A DNA stretch of 56,518 nucleotides, from NCBI GenBank assembly GCA_016742175.1, contig JACVCH010000025.1:1-56518 (forward strand), in the 5' to 3' direction. Numbering within the stretch: position 1 is the stretch's first letter; every line of letters begins with the position of its first letter. Shown here piece by piece: positions 21,056-29,884 of the stretch. The DNA comes from Rhizobiaceae bacterium (GTDB taxonomy: Bacteria > Pseudomonadota > Alphaproteobacteria > Rhizobiales > Rhizobiaceae). The position numbers and the translations under genes are program-made. A model generated the notes under the pieces. It was not told the origin of the DNA. It saw nothing but the letters and a program-made list of their open reading frames with translations, and ran no database searches.

Positions 21056-23329
21056 TTATTTCTCGTCTTCGTCGGAGCGAGCCATCTCCTCGGGATTGTC
21101 GGTGGTCGGAGCCGTCAGCGCCTCTTCCCGTTTCGGCTTGCGCTTCCTGCGCGCGTTCGAGGCGGGCAGCTCGTCGGTCGGGCTGTCGGAACTGACGCGG
21201 TAGGTGACCTGCGGGAACGGGATTTCAATGTCCCGGCGCTCGAACGCGTCCTTGATGAACTCGTTGTATTTGCGCCCGATGCCGTATTGCGAGCCCGGCA
21301 GGGTCTTGATGCGGGCGCGCACGTTGATGGCGGAATCGCCGAAGAGCGTGACGCCCTGGATGTCGAGCGGTTCGAGGATCGCGGTCTTCGCGTCCGTTTC
21401 CATCAGCTTGTCGAAAGCGTCCTGCATGGCCGCCTTCACTTCTGAGATGTCGCTGTCATAGGCGACGCCGATCTCGGCCACATGGTAGGAGAAGCCCTTC
21501 ATCGAATTCGACACCATGTCGACCGAGGAGAACGGGATCAGGTGCAGCGTCCCGTCCAGCGAACGGATCGAGACAGAGCGGATCGTCAGCTTCTCGACGA
21601 CGCCGGACGTCGCGCCGACGCTGACGACGTCGCCCTCGTTCATGATGTTCTCGAGCTGAATGAAGATGCCGGTGATGATGTCCTGCACGAATTTTTGCGC
21701 GCCGAAGCCGATGGCGAGGCCGAGCACGCCGGCGCCGGCCAGGAGCGGGGCGATGTTGATGCCGATCTGCGCCAGCGCCAGCATGACGATGAAGATGGCG
21801 AGCGCGATGGTGAAGGCGTTGCGGAAGAGCGAGAGCAGCGTCTTCTCGCGCGCCGTCGGCACCGTGCCGAAGTTCGGGTTGAGGCGGTATTCCACCCAGG
21901 ACGACATCGCCAGATAGATGAGGAAACCGACGAGCAGGATGATCAGTGCCGAGATGACCGAGCCGGTGACACGCTGGCCGCCCTCGGTCGCGACCCAGCC
22001 GAGGAAGTCGACGAGGCCCCAGGCCTGCGCGATGGCGATGGCGACACCGATGAGGGTGACGGTGCGTACCACCTGCATGACGCGCGGCACGAAGGCATGG
22101 AGCCGGGTTTCGAGCAGCGGCAGGCGCTGCTTCAGGTCGTCCGGCAGGCGAACGCCGACATGGATGAAGCGCGAGATGAAGGTGATGATGACGACGCCGA
22201 CGACGACGGCGACGATCGACTGGACCGTCGCGCCCAGCATGAAGGGCAGGGCTTCGGCGGGATTGGCGAGCCAGACGACGAGGATCGCGACGAGATAGGC
22301 GATGGCGATCATGTGCCAGTAGGCGCCGAGGAAGGCGAGCGACTTCGACAGGGCATCGTGGCGGCCGTTGTTCGCGCGCCAGGTCATGGCGTTGCGAACG
22401 GTGGCCTTGTTCTGCAGCACGATCAGGATGCCGATGACGACGGCCGTCAGCATGGCGAGGACGCGCAGCGCCTGCGCGGCGGTGGGGCTGACGACGTCGG
22501 CGAGGACCGGGGCGAAGAACATGAAGGAATAGCCGAGGAGGCCGACGATCCGGGCCGACCAGAAATACCAGTAGGCCGCGGTGGTGTCGCCCATGGGGAG
22601 CGGGCGCAAGGCGGGGCCGTGCGGCTCGAAGATCGCGCGCAGGACGACCTTGGTGAGTTCGACGGCGAGGAAGGCGTTGAGCAGCAGCGTCTGGTTGATG
22701 CCCATGCGCCCGACCGGGCCGGCCAGGAAATAGAGCGAAATCGCGTAGCCGATCGCCCATGCGGCAGCGACAGCAGCGACATCCACGGCGGCGGCGCCGA
22801 CGAGACCCATGATCCGCGCGACCCAGCCGCGCCCGGCAATGCGGTTCGAGATGGCTTTTTGGCCCCGGCCGGCGAGGGCGCGCAGGACGAAATAGCTGGC
22901 GAAGAGCGCGACGGCGAGGATCGCGACGCTGGTCGCGGTTCGCGTGAGTTCGCCATAGTCGCGGGTCGCGGAAGCCGAGAAGACGGCGCCGACATCGGAG
23001 CCAAGCTCGACCACGGTGCTGACCGTCGTCGACACGCCTTCGGCGATGTCGCGGGTGTATTCGGCGACCTGGCGGGCGATGGTGGGATCGGCCGTGCCTT
23101 CGGCCGCCTGCGCCTCAGCTTCGGCGGCCCCTTCCGCGCCGCCGGCGGCGCGCAGGCGTTCGATCAGCTCGGTGCGGGTCGTCTCGTTTTCGAGCAGCCG
23201 GATGAGGTCGTCGACGCTCGCCGCAGGGGCCTCTTCCGTCGCGGCCGGTTCGGACTGTGCAAATAGCTGGGCGCCGGCGCCCCCGACAGAGAGAAAGAGG
23301 GCGAGGAAGGCGCAGGCAAGAAATCGCAT
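21056..23329 (-). CDS. Mechanosensitive ion channel, MscS family (large)
   Basis: 757 aa. Signal peptide (about 1-21), an acidic periplasmic helical region (30-115), about eight to eleven transmembrane helices, and a C-terminal MscS core. The core has the pore helix region ALAQIGINIAPLLAGAGVLGLAIGFGAQKFVQDIITGIFIQLENIMNEGDVV, where Gly/Ala packing lines the pore. A beta/alpha cytoplasmic domain and a charged tail (NARRKRKPKREE) follow. It gates open under membrane tension to release solutes after hypo-osmotic shock. The size places it with the YbdG/MscM-like or YnaI-like large channels rather than MscS itself. Monocistronic. Confidence 0.9.
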   Translation of the reverse strand: MRFLACAFLALFLSVGGAGAQLFAQSEPAATEEAPAASVDDLIRLLENETTRTELIERLRAAGGAEGAAEAEAQAAEGTADPTIARQVAEYTRDIAEGVSTTVSTVVELGSDVGAVFSASATRDYGELTRTATSVAILAVALFASYFVLRALAGRGQKAISNRIAGRGWVARIMGLVGAAAVDVAAVAAAWAIGYAISLYFLAGPVGRMGINQTLLLNAFLAVELTKVVLRAIFEPHGPALRPLPMGDTTAAYWYFWSARIVGLLGYSFMFFAPVLADVVSPTAAQALRVLAMLTAVVIGILIVLQNKATVRNAMTWRANNGRHDALSKSLAFLGAYWHMIAIAYLVAILVVWLANPAEALPFMLGATVQSIVAVVVGVVIITFISRFIHVGVRLPDDLKQRLPLLETRLHAFVPRVMQVVRTVTLIGVAIAIAQAWGLVDFLGWVATEGGQRVTGSVISALIILLVGFLIYLAMSSWVEYRLNPNFGTVPTAREKTLLSLFRNAFTIALAIFIVMLALAQIGINIAPLLAGAGVLGLAIGFGAQKFVQDIITGIFIQLENIMNEGDVVSVGATSGVVEKLTIRSVSIRSLDGTLHLIPFSSVDMVSNSMKGFSYHVAEIGVAYDSDISEVKAAMQDAFDKLMETDAKTAILEPLDIQGVTLFGDSAINVRARIKTLPGSQYGIGRKYNEFIKDAFERRDIEIPFPQVTYRVSSDSPTDELPASNARRKRKPKREEALTAPTTDNPEEMARSDEDEK

Positions 23330-23422
23330 GAGATCAGGAGGTCTCGATGATCGGACGGCGGAGAGACCTTAAGCATGGCGGGGCAAATGTGGAGGTCAAC
23401 CCCGCCGGGCAGATTTAGCGTG

Positions 23423-24253
23423 TCAGCCCTTCATGCCGCCCTGCGTCAGGCCGCCGACGACGCGCTCCTGGAAGAGGGCGATGATGATCGAGATCGGCAC
23501 GATGGCGACGACGAGCGCGGCCGAGATGATCGGCCAGGGAAACGAGAACTCGCCTTGGTAGAGCGTGATGCCGACGGGCAGCGTGCGGCTCGACACGCGC
23601 GAGGAGAGCGTCAGCGCCAGCAGGAACTCGTCCCACGCATTGACGAAGGCGAGGATGCCGGCGGTGAAGACCCCCGGCGCCGTCAGCGGAATGACGACGT
23701 GCCAGAGCGCGCCGAGGCGCGAGCAGCCGTCGATCATCGCTGCGCTTTCGAGGTCCTTCGGGATGTCTTGGAAGAAGGAGATGAGGACCATGGTGCAGAC
23801 CGGCATGGAGAGCACCGCGTAGGGCAGCACCAGCGCCCACCAGGTGTTGAGCAACCCGACCGTGCGCATGACCTGGAAGAGCGGCACCATCAGCGAGATC
23901 AGCGGGAACATCGCAATCGCCATCAGCACCGACAGGATGAGGCCTGGCGCCGGCAGGCGAAGGCGCACGAGCGCATAGGCGGCGAGCGCCGAGACGGTGA
24001 CGCAGAGCAGCGTCGAGAGCGTCGCGACGGCGACCGAATTCCACATGAAGGTGAGGATGGGCTGGTCGGTGAAGACGCGGGTGTAGTTCTGGAAGGTCAG
24101 CGTGTCGGGCAGGATGGTGATCGGCAGGCGCAGGAGCTCGGCCTCAGTCTTGAGCGAGGTGAGCACGATCCAGATCGCCGGCACGAAGCCGTTGACGACC
24201 ACGACGAGGCCGGCGATCAGCACCATCACGCGGGGGCGGGGGAGGCGCATCAT
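23423..24253 (-). CDS. Carbohydrate ABC importer permease, MalG type
   Basis: 276 aa, six transmembrane helices, with the permease EAA loop (ESAAMIDGCSRLGALWHVVIPLTAPGV) that docks to the ATPase. It pairs with the MalF-type permease whose stop lies 1 nt before this start. From context (catabolic operon at 27.9-38.8 kb) it probably carries sulfoquinovose or its glyceryl glycoside; that substrate is inferred, as sequence only shows a sugar-type importer. Starts MMRLPRPRVMVLI. Confidence 0.88.
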   Translation of the reverse strand: MMRLPRPRVMVLIAGLVVVVNGFVPAIWIVLTSLKTEAELLRLPITILPDTLTFQNYTRVFTDQPILTFMWNSVAVATLSTLLCVTVSALAAYALVRLRLPAPGLILSVLMAIAMFPLISLMVPLFQVMRTVGLLNTWWALVLPYAVLSMPVCTMVLISFFQDIPKDLESAAMIDGCSRLGALWHVVIPLTAPGVFTAGILAFVNAWDEFLLALTLSSRVSSRTLPVGITLYQGEFSFPWPIISAALVVAIVPISIIIALFQERVVGGLTQGGMKG

Positions 24254-24254
24254 C

Positions 24255-25196
24255 TCACGCCTCCTGCCGCGGGTCGCGGCGCGTGTAGCGCAGGTAACCG
24301 GCAGTCATGACCAGCGAGACGACGAACATCAGCACCGCGAGCGCCGAGCCGTAGCCGAGGTCGAGGAAGTCGATCGTCGTCTTGTGAATGTACATGGCCA
24401 GCGTCTCGGTCGAATTGCCCGGGCCGCCATTCGTCATCGCATAGGGGATGTCGAAGGTCTGGATTGCGGTGATGGTGCGGAAGATGGCGGCGACGATGAT
24501 CGCGGGCCGCAGCATCGGCAAGGTAATCTCGATGAATTGCTGCCATTTCGACGCGCCGTCGATCTCGGCCGCCTCGTAGAGCGATTTCGGGATCGTCTGC
24601 AGGCCGGCGAGCAGGATCAGCGCGACGAAGCTCGACGTCTTCCAGATGATGGCGATGCAGATGGCGACGGTGGCGAGGAAGGGATCGGTGAGCCAGGCGA
24701 GCTTGGGCAGGCCGACCCACATCAGGATGTTGTTGACGATGCCCTGGTTGAACTCGAAGAACCAGCGGAAGATCAGGCCCGCGAAGACCAGCGGCAGCGC
24801 CCAGGGCAGGAGGAGGCCGAGCCGCACCGGCCATTTGATCTTGAAGGGCTGGTTGGCGAGAAGCGCGAGGCCGAGGCCGACGACGATGGCGCCGGGCACG
24901 GTGACCGCGATGTAGATGACGGTGTTGAGCGTCGTCTCCCAGAAGCGCGCGTCGGTCAGCGCCTCGCGGTAGTTGTCGAGCCCGACGAAGGGCGTGCCGA
25001 GCCAGGGCTCGGTCAGGCTCAATCGCTGCGTGGAGGTGACGAGCAGGCGGCCGATCGGGAAGAGCACGACGGCGAAGAGCAGCAGGAACGCCGGCAGGAT
25101 CATCAGGAGGCCGAGGTGGCGCTCGGATTTTTCCAGGCGGGATAGGGGGAGGGGTTTGGTGGTGGGTTTTGATTTGGTCGAGTCGAACGTCAGCAC
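24255..25196 (-). CDS. Carbohydrate ABC importer permease, MalF type
   Basis: 313 aa, six transmembrane helices and the EAA loop (EAAEIDGASKWQQFIEITLPMLRPA). Start is GTG at 25196. The mosaic repeat ending at 25201 sits directly upstream, so the purine-rich AGAGGGGGG at the repeat's edge is the only ribosome-site-like sequence, about 6 nt before GTG. The gene is separated from the binding-protein gene by this repeat and coupled tightly to the MalG-type gene. Substrate as for the partner permease: inferred from neighbouring catabolic genes. Confidence 0.88.
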   Translation of the reverse strand: MLTFDSTKSKPTTKPLPLSRLEKSERHLGLLMILPAFLLLFAVVLFPIGRLLVTSTQRLSLTEPWLGTPFVGLDNYREALTDARFWETTLNTVIYIAVTVPGAIVVGLGLALLANQPFKIKWPVRLGLLLPWALPLVFAGLIFRWFFEFNQGIVNNILMWVGLPKLAWLTDPFLATVAICIAIIWKTSSFVALILLAGLQTIPKSLYEAAEIDGASKWQQFIEITLPMLRPAIIVAAIFRTITAIQTFDIPYAMTNGGPGNSTETLAMYIHKTTIDFLDLGYGSALAVLMFVVSLVMTAGYLRYTRRDPRQEA

Positions 25197-25200
25197 GAGG

Positions 25201-25316
25201 CGCCCCCCTCTGTCCTGCCGGACATCTCCCCCGCGAGGGGGGAGATCACGCGGTGTCGGCGACGAGAATAATCTCCCCCCTTGCGGGGGAGATGGGCGGC
25301 AGCCCAGAGGGGGGCG
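25201..25316 (-). repeat. Mosaic palindromic repeat, copy A
   Basis: 116 bp bounded by inverted CGCCCCCCTCTG/CAGAGGGGGGCG ends. Two internal hairpins of the CTCCCCC..GGGGGAG type flank a 28-bp centre that is the exact reverse complement of the centre in copy C. So this copy lies in the opposite orientation. It fills the gap between binding-protein and permease genes of the importer. Structure fits the rhizobial intergenic mosaic (RIME-like) class. Confidence 0.9.
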
Positions 25317-25340
25317 TTCAAGCTCAAGCTCTCAATCCCC

Positions 25341-26600
25341 CTACTGCATGACCTCGGAAAGCCCCTGCTCGATGGCTTGGAGCGACGCTGCGCCGTCCTG
25401 GGTGCCGGCGAGGAAGGCGTTCATGTTGGTGCGGATGACCTCCGAGACGCGCGGATAGGCGGGGCTGACGGGGCGCGAGCGGGCGGTCTCGACGACCGGA
25501 AGCGCGTCCTCAAACCACGGATTGGCCTCCAGCACCTCGGCGTCCGTGTAGACCTCGGGGAAGACGGGCATGTGCGAGGCGAGGATCGCCTGCTGCTTGG
25601 AGACTTCGGGGCTGGAGAGATACTTGACGAGTTCCACGGCCGCTTCCTTGTTCTCCGAGAATGCGGAGACGGCGAGCTGCCAGCCGCCGATGCAGGTTGC
25701 CGGCGTGTCGGCGGTGAAGCCGGGCAGGGTGACGACGCCGACATTGCCCTTGACCTGGCTGTCCTCGTCGTTCTGGACGCGGTTCCAGACATAGCCCCAG
25801 TTCATGGCGAAGATGGCGTTGCCGGCCTGGAAATCCTGGCGGATGCGGTCGGTCGGGATTTCGGCGATGTTGGCGGGCAGGACGCCGGCCTCCTTGAAGT
25901 CGCCCCAGAGCTCGAAGGGACGTGCGGCCTGTTCGGCCGAGAGCGTGATCGCCCCGCCTTCGCCGCCAAGCTCGCCGCCCGCGCCCCAGTACGGCACGAG
26001 ATAGGTGCAGACCGTGCCCTCGATCGGCGCGCCGGCGGTGAGGAAGCCGGCAAGGTTCGGATTGCCTTCGGCTTCCTGAATTTTAAGCGCGGCGGCCTTC
26101 AGTTCGTCCCAGGTCTTCGGCGGCTCGACGCCGTGCTTTTCGAGAAGGTCGGTGCGGTAATAGAGGAACTGCGAGTCGGCGAAATAGGGCAGCGCCATGA
26201 CCGCGCCGTCGACGACGTTGGCCTCGCGATAGGCGGGCAGGTAGCGGTCCATGATCGCGTCGCGCTCGTCGCCGAGATATTCGTCGAGCGGCTCCGCCCA
26301 GCCGGCGGCCGCCCACTGCGCCGGGCGGATGACGTCGATCAGCACCACGTCGAGCGTCGAATCCTGCGAGGCGAGGACGGTGTTGAGGTACTGCTGCTGC
26401 TGCTCGGACGTCGCGCCGCCGACTTCGATCTCGACCGTCACGTCTGGATTCTGCTCCTGATAGGCGTCGAGGATCTGGCGCATCACGTCGGGGCGCTGCT
26501 GGCCGCCGGTGAAGATGCGCAGTTCGGTCTGCGCGAAGGCCGAGCCGGCCGACATGGTCATGATCGCGGCGAGCGCGGTTCCGGTAATCAGTCTCGTCAT
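25341..26600 (-). CDS. Extracellular solute-binding protein of a carbohydrate ABC importer
   Basis: 419 aa, family 1 (MalE-like) periplasmic binding protein. The Sec signal peptide ends at AGSAFAQ. The mature protein has TELRIFTGGQQRPDVMRQILDAYQEQNPDVTVE at the start, a DVVLIDVIRPAQWAAAGWAEPLD hinge and a late GGWQLAVSAFSENKEAAVELVKYLSS typical of the family. Length and type resemble SmoF, the sulfoquinovosyl-glycerol binding protein of Agrobacterium, but I cannot verify the sulfonate-binding residues by eye. It follows the ATPase gene by 52 nt. Substrate is inferred from the catabolic genes opposite. Confidence 0.88.
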   Translation of the reverse strand: MTRLITGTALAAIMTMSAGSAFAQTELRIFTGGQQRPDVMRQILDAYQEQNPDVTVEIEVGGATSEQQQQYLNTVLASQDSTLDVVLIDVIRPAQWAAAGWAEPLDEYLGDERDAIMDRYLPAYREANVVDGAVMALPYFADSQFLYYRTDLLEKHGVEPPKTWDELKAAALKIQEAEGNPNLAGFLTAGAPIEGTVCTYLVPYWGAGGELGGEGGAITLSAEQAARPFELWGDFKEAGVLPANIAEIPTDRIRQDFQAGNAIFAMNWGYVWNRVQNDEDSQVKGNVGVVTLPGFTADTPATCIGGWQLAVSAFSENKEAAVELVKYLSSPEVSKQQAILASHMPVFPEVYTDAEVLEANPWFEDALPVVETARSRPVSPAYPRVSEVIRTNMNAFLAGTQDGAASLQAIEQGLSEVMQ

Positions 26601-26652
26601 GTCTCTCTCCCTGATGTTGCGGACCCGACGGCGCGGGCCGGAATGCTCTTGA

Positions 26653-27741
26653 TCAAGCGGCGAGGCGGATGGCCTCGCCGGTTTCGGCGTCGAAGAAATG
26701 GGCGCGGTCGAGCGCTAGGCCGAGCGTCACATCCTGGCCGTGCTTCAGCCCGGCTTCCGGCGAAAAGCGCCCGGTGAAGCGGGCATCGCCGACGCGAACC
26801 GTCGCCTGCGTTTCCGAACCCAGCGGCTCGACCAGCTCGACCTGGCCGGAAACGGGCGTGCGCGACGGGTCGTCATGGCCGAGGGCGACATGTTCGGGGC
26901 GCAGGCCGATGACGATGTCGCGGCCGGCGCAGGCGGCGAGGTTCGCACCACGCGGGGTGACGTCCATGCCGGACGGCAGGCGGATCACCTGCGCATCGGC
27001 CGAGACGCTGGCGGGCGTCATGTTCATCGGCGGCGCGCCGATGAAGGAGGCGACGAAGCGGTTCGCCGGCCGGTTGTAGACCTCGTCCGGCGTGCCGTAT
27101 TGCTGGAGATGGCCGTCCTTCATGATCGCGATGCGGTCGGCGAGCGTCATCGCCTCGATCTGGTCGTGGGTGACGTAGACGATGGTGGTGCCGAAGCGCT
27201 GGTGCAGTTTCTTGATCTCGACGCGCATCTCGGCGCGAAGCTGGGCGTCGAGATTGGAGAGCGGTTCGTCGAAGAGAAAGACTTTCGGCCGGCGCACGAT
27301 GGCGCGGCCCATGGCGACGCGCTGGCGCTGGCCGCCGGAGAGCTGGCCGGGGCGGCGCTCAAGCAGGTGCTTGATCTGGAGAATGTCGGCGGCCTCGTGG
27401 ACCAGCGTCTCGATCTCGGATTTCGACGTGCCGCGCATCCTGAGGCCGAATCCCATATTGTCGTAGACGCTCTTGTGCGGATAGAGCGCGTAATCCTGGA
27501 AGACCATGGCGATGTCGCGCTCGCGTGGCGGCATGTCGTTGACGACGGTGCCGTCGATGGCGATCTCGCCGCCGGTGATGCCTTCGAGGCCCGCGATCAT
27601 GCGCAGGAGCGTGGACTTGCCGCAGCCGGACGGGCCGACGAGAACGACGAACTCGCCGTCGCGCACCGACAGGTCCACGCCATGCAGCACCTCGACGCGG
27701 CCATATTGCTTGACCACCTGGCGGATTTCGACGCCTGCCAC
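26653..27741 (-). CDS. Carbohydrate ABC importer ATPase, MalK/UgpC type
   Basis: 362 aa. The nucleotide-binding domain has Walker [10 protein letters not shown] (about 36-44), Q-loop [11 protein letters not shown], signature [19 protein letters not shown], Walker [13 protein letters not shown] and switch His in VTHDQ. A C-terminal OB-fold (TOBE) regulatory domain follows ([24 protein letters not shown]). It powers the two permeases downstream. As first gene of the importer operon it is transcribed from the divergent promoter region holding the 27828-27848 inverted repeat. Promiscuous UgpC/MsmK-type ATPases can serve several importers. Confidence 0.93.
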   Translation of the reverse strand: MAGVEIRQVVKQYGRVEVLHGVDLSVRDGEFVVLVGPSGCGKSTLLRMIAGLEGITGGEIAIDGTVVNDMPPRERDIAMVFQDYALYPHKSVYDNMGFGLRMRGTSKSEIETLVHEAADILQIKHLLERRPGQLSGGQRQRVAMGRAIVRRPKVFLFDEPLSNLDAQLRAEMRVEIKKLHQRFGTTIVYVTHDQIEAMTLADRIAIMKDGHLQQYGTPDEVYNRPANRFVASFIGAPPMNMTPASVSADAQVIRLPSGMDVTPRGANLAACAGRDIVIGLRPEHVALGHDDPSRTPVSGQVELVEPLGSETQATVRVGDARFTGRFSPEAGLKHGQDVTLGLALDRAHFFDAETGEAIRLAA

Positions 27742-27941
27742 GTTTGACCTCCCAGCGATCCTCTTGGCGGGACCATAATCTTATCCGGCGCGCCGTAAAG
27801 GGCGCGGCTCGACCCGGATCATGCCATGTCTTGTAAAAGATACAAGACCTGTTACCGTTCTCGTCATCACGAGGGTGTTTTCCCTTCCTGCGCCGGGATC
27901 GCGGCGCGGTTCAACCTGCCCGAACAGTGCGACACGAGTGC
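27742..27941. promoter_or_regulatory. Divergent promoter region between importer and catabolic operons
   Basis: 200-base gap between the leftward ATPase gene and the rightward PfkB kinase gene. It contains the inverted repeat at 27828-27848 roughly in the middle, positioned to control both directions. I cannot place -35/-10 boxes confidently. Confidence 0.6.
27828..27848. promoter_or_regulatory. Candidate GntR-family operator, site 1
   Basis: Perfect inverted repeat GTCTTGTA-N5-TACAAGAC. A close copy lies at 33558-33578 upstream of the GntR/UTRA gene itself and of suyA. A palindrome shared between an autoregulated regulator promoter and its target promoter is the expected pattern for this regulator family. 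Confidence 0.75.
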
Positions 27942-28847
27942 ATGAGCGACATCTTCTTCATCGGCATCGCGGTCGTGGACTATGTCTTTTCGGTCGACCG
28001 GATGCCGGACCGCGCGGAGAAATACCGGGCCCGCGACATGCAGGTGGTGGGCGGCGGGCTGGCCGCCAATGCGGCCGCGACCGCGGCGCGGCTCGGGCAT
28101 GAGGCGCACATGATCGGGCGTCTCGGCGACGACGTCGTTGCCGACCAGATCATCGACGGGCTCGCGGCCGAGGGGGTTGACTGCGCCGGGCTGCGGCGCT
28201 TTGCGGGGTATCGCTCGCCGCTGTCGTCGGTGTTCGTCGACAAGGCAGGGGAGCGGATGATCGTCAATTACGGCGACTGGTCGATCCCGACGGCGACGGA
28301 CTGGCTGCCGGACGAATTGCCGGCCGGGACGGGCGCGGTGATGGGCGACATTCGCTGGGAGGAGGGCGCGCGGCACCTCTTCGATCTGGCGCGCGCCGCC
28401 GGCCTGCCCGCCGTGCTCGACGTCGATCGGCCGCCCTTCGATGCCAGCCTTCTCGATGCGGCGAGCCATGTCGCGCTGTCGGCGCAGGCGCTGCGCGAGA
28501 TGACCGGAACGGACGACCCGCGGGAAGGGCTGACGCGGCTTCGCGAGCGGTGTTCCGCGCATCTTTCGGTGACGATCGGCGCGGAGGGGACGCTGTTTTT
28601 CGAGGGCGACGCGATTGCGCACGAACCGGCCTTCGCGGTCGAGGTCGTCGACACGCTCGGGGCCGGGGACGTCTGGCACGGCGCGCTGACCGTAGCGCTG
28701 GCCGAGGGGTTGGAAACGCGCGCGGCGATCCGCTTCGCCTCGGCGGCGGCGGCGCTGAAATGCACACGGTTCGGCGGGCGTGCGGGCATTCCGACCCGCG
28801 CCGAACTCGATCAATTTTTGAATGAAAACGAAGGATCGCAGGCATGA
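27942..28847 (+). CDS. PfkB-family sugar kinase, probable 6-deoxy-6-sulfofructose kinase
   Basis: 301 aa ribokinase/PfkB-fold enzyme. Substrate-side motif VVGGGLAANAAATAARLG (about 35-52) and the C-terminal DTLGAGDVWHGAL with catalytic base D243. By context it would phosphorylate sulfofructose at C1 with ATP, the YihV role in sulfoglycolysis; YihV is also a PfkB kinase. It starts the catabolic operon. The stop overlaps the aldolase start (ATGA). The GTG 15 bases upstream is an alternative start; neither has a clear ribosome site. Alternative reading: kinase for another ketose, such as tagatose 6-phosphate or a keto-deoxy sugar. Family is certain, substrate inferred. Confidence 0.82.
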   Translation: MSDIFFIGIAVVDYVFSVDRMPDRAEKYRARDMQVVGGGLAANAAATAARLGHEAHMIGRLGDDVVADQIIDGLAAEGVDCAGLRRFAGYRSPLSSVFVDKAGERMIVNYGDWSIPTATDWLPDELPAGTGAVMGDIRWEEGARHLFDLARAAGLPAVLDVDRPPFDASLLDAASHVALSAQALREMTGTDDPREGLTRLRERCSAHLSVTIGAEGTLFFEGDAIAHEPAFAVEVVDTLGAGDVWHGALTVALAEGLETRAAIRFASAAAALKCTRFGGRAGIPTRAELDQFLNENEGSQA

Positions 28848-29884
28848 CCACACTTTCGGCAGGCAAGCTCTGGGGCCTGCGGCGGCTTGCCGACGAGAAG
28901 GGCCGGTTCAAGATGCTGGCGGTCGACCAGCGGCCGCCGATCAAGAATCCGATCAAGGCGATGCGCGGCACGGCTGAAGCGCCCTATGAGGACGTGGCCG
29001 GGTTCAAGCTGATGCTGGTGGAGGAATTGCAGGCCGAGACGTCCGCCGTGCTGATGGACCCGCATTTCGCCTTGCCGCGCGGGCTCTCCGTGGCCTCGCC
29101 CGCCAAGGGCATGATCGTGACGCTGGAGGATTCGATCTTCCGCGAAACCGAGACGGGGCGGCTTTCGGACGAGATCGACGACTGGTCGGTCGAGAAGATC
29201 AAGCGCGCCGGCGGCGACGCGGTGAAGGTGCTCGCCTGGTATCGGCCGGATGCGGATGCGGCCAATTGCCGGGCGCAGGAGGACTTCGCGAAGCGAATCG
29301 GCGAAGCCTGCCAAGCCTATGACATTCCCTATCTTTTCGAACTTCTCGTCTATCCGCTGCCGGGCGAAGCGGACCAAACGAAGGGCTATGTCGAGATGGC
29401 CGCGAAACAGGCCGACAACGTGCTCGAAAGCGTGCGGCGCTTTGCCGATCCGGCCTTCGGCATCGACATCTTCAAGCTGGAAAGCCCGGTGCCGGCCAAG
29501 GGCATTGGCGACGGGACCGACGCGGCGACGCAGAAGCTGTTCGACGAGATGGGCCGGATCGCGGCGCGTCCGTGGGTGATGCTTTCGGCGGGCGCCGGCA
29601 TGGCGGAATTCGAGGCGGTGTTGAAGCACGCCTATGCCGCCGGTGCGTCGGGCTATCTGGCGGGGCGCGCGATCTGGTCCGAGCCGTTCAAGGCGTTTCC
29701 GGACTGGGACGCGATCCGCTTGGGCCTGCGGCAGACGAGCCTGCCCTATGTGAAGCGGATCAACGCGCTGACGGATGTGAGCGCGACGGCCTGGTTCGAC
29801 ACGCCGCTTTATGGCGGCAAGGCGGAAATCGCCCATTCGGACGCCTCGTTCCGGCATTCATACGTCGGCATGGGAGGCGCGTGA
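28844..29884 (+). CDS. LacD/YihT-type class I aldolase, probable sulfofructose-1-phosphate aldolase
   Basis: 346 aa TIM barrel. The start RFKMLAVDQRPP matches the YihT/LacD N-terminus (FAMLAVDQR). DAVKVLAWYRPD supplies a Lys near 128. The Schiff-base Lys is K211 in DIFKLESPV, corresponding to VLKVEVPV in tagatose-1,6-bisphosphate aldolase. PWVMLSAGAGMAEF and ASGYLAGRAIW form the phosphate site. By context it cleaves sulfofructose 1-phosphate to DHAP and sulfolactaldehyde. An AAGGA site lies inside the kinase gene just upstream; the stop overlaps the next start (TGATG). It could instead act on tagatose bisphosphate, but no lac/tagatose genes are present. Confidence 0.82.
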   Translation: MTTLSAGKLWGLRRLADEKGRFKMLAVDQRPPIKNPIKAMRGTAEAPYEDVAGFKLMLVEELQAETSAVLMDPHFALPRGLSVASPAKGMIVTLEDSIFRETETGRLSDEIDDWSVEKIKRAGGDAVKVLAWYRPDADAANCRAQEDFAKRIGEACQAYDIPYLFELLVYPLPGEADQTKGYVEMAAKQADNVLESVRRFADPAFGIDIFKLESPVPAKGIGDGTDAATQKLFDEMGRIAARPWVMLSAGAGMAEFEAVLKHAYAAGASGYLAGRAIWSEPFKAFPDWDAIRLGLRQTSLPYVKRINALTDVSATAWFDTPLYGGKAEIAHSDASFRHSYVGMGGA

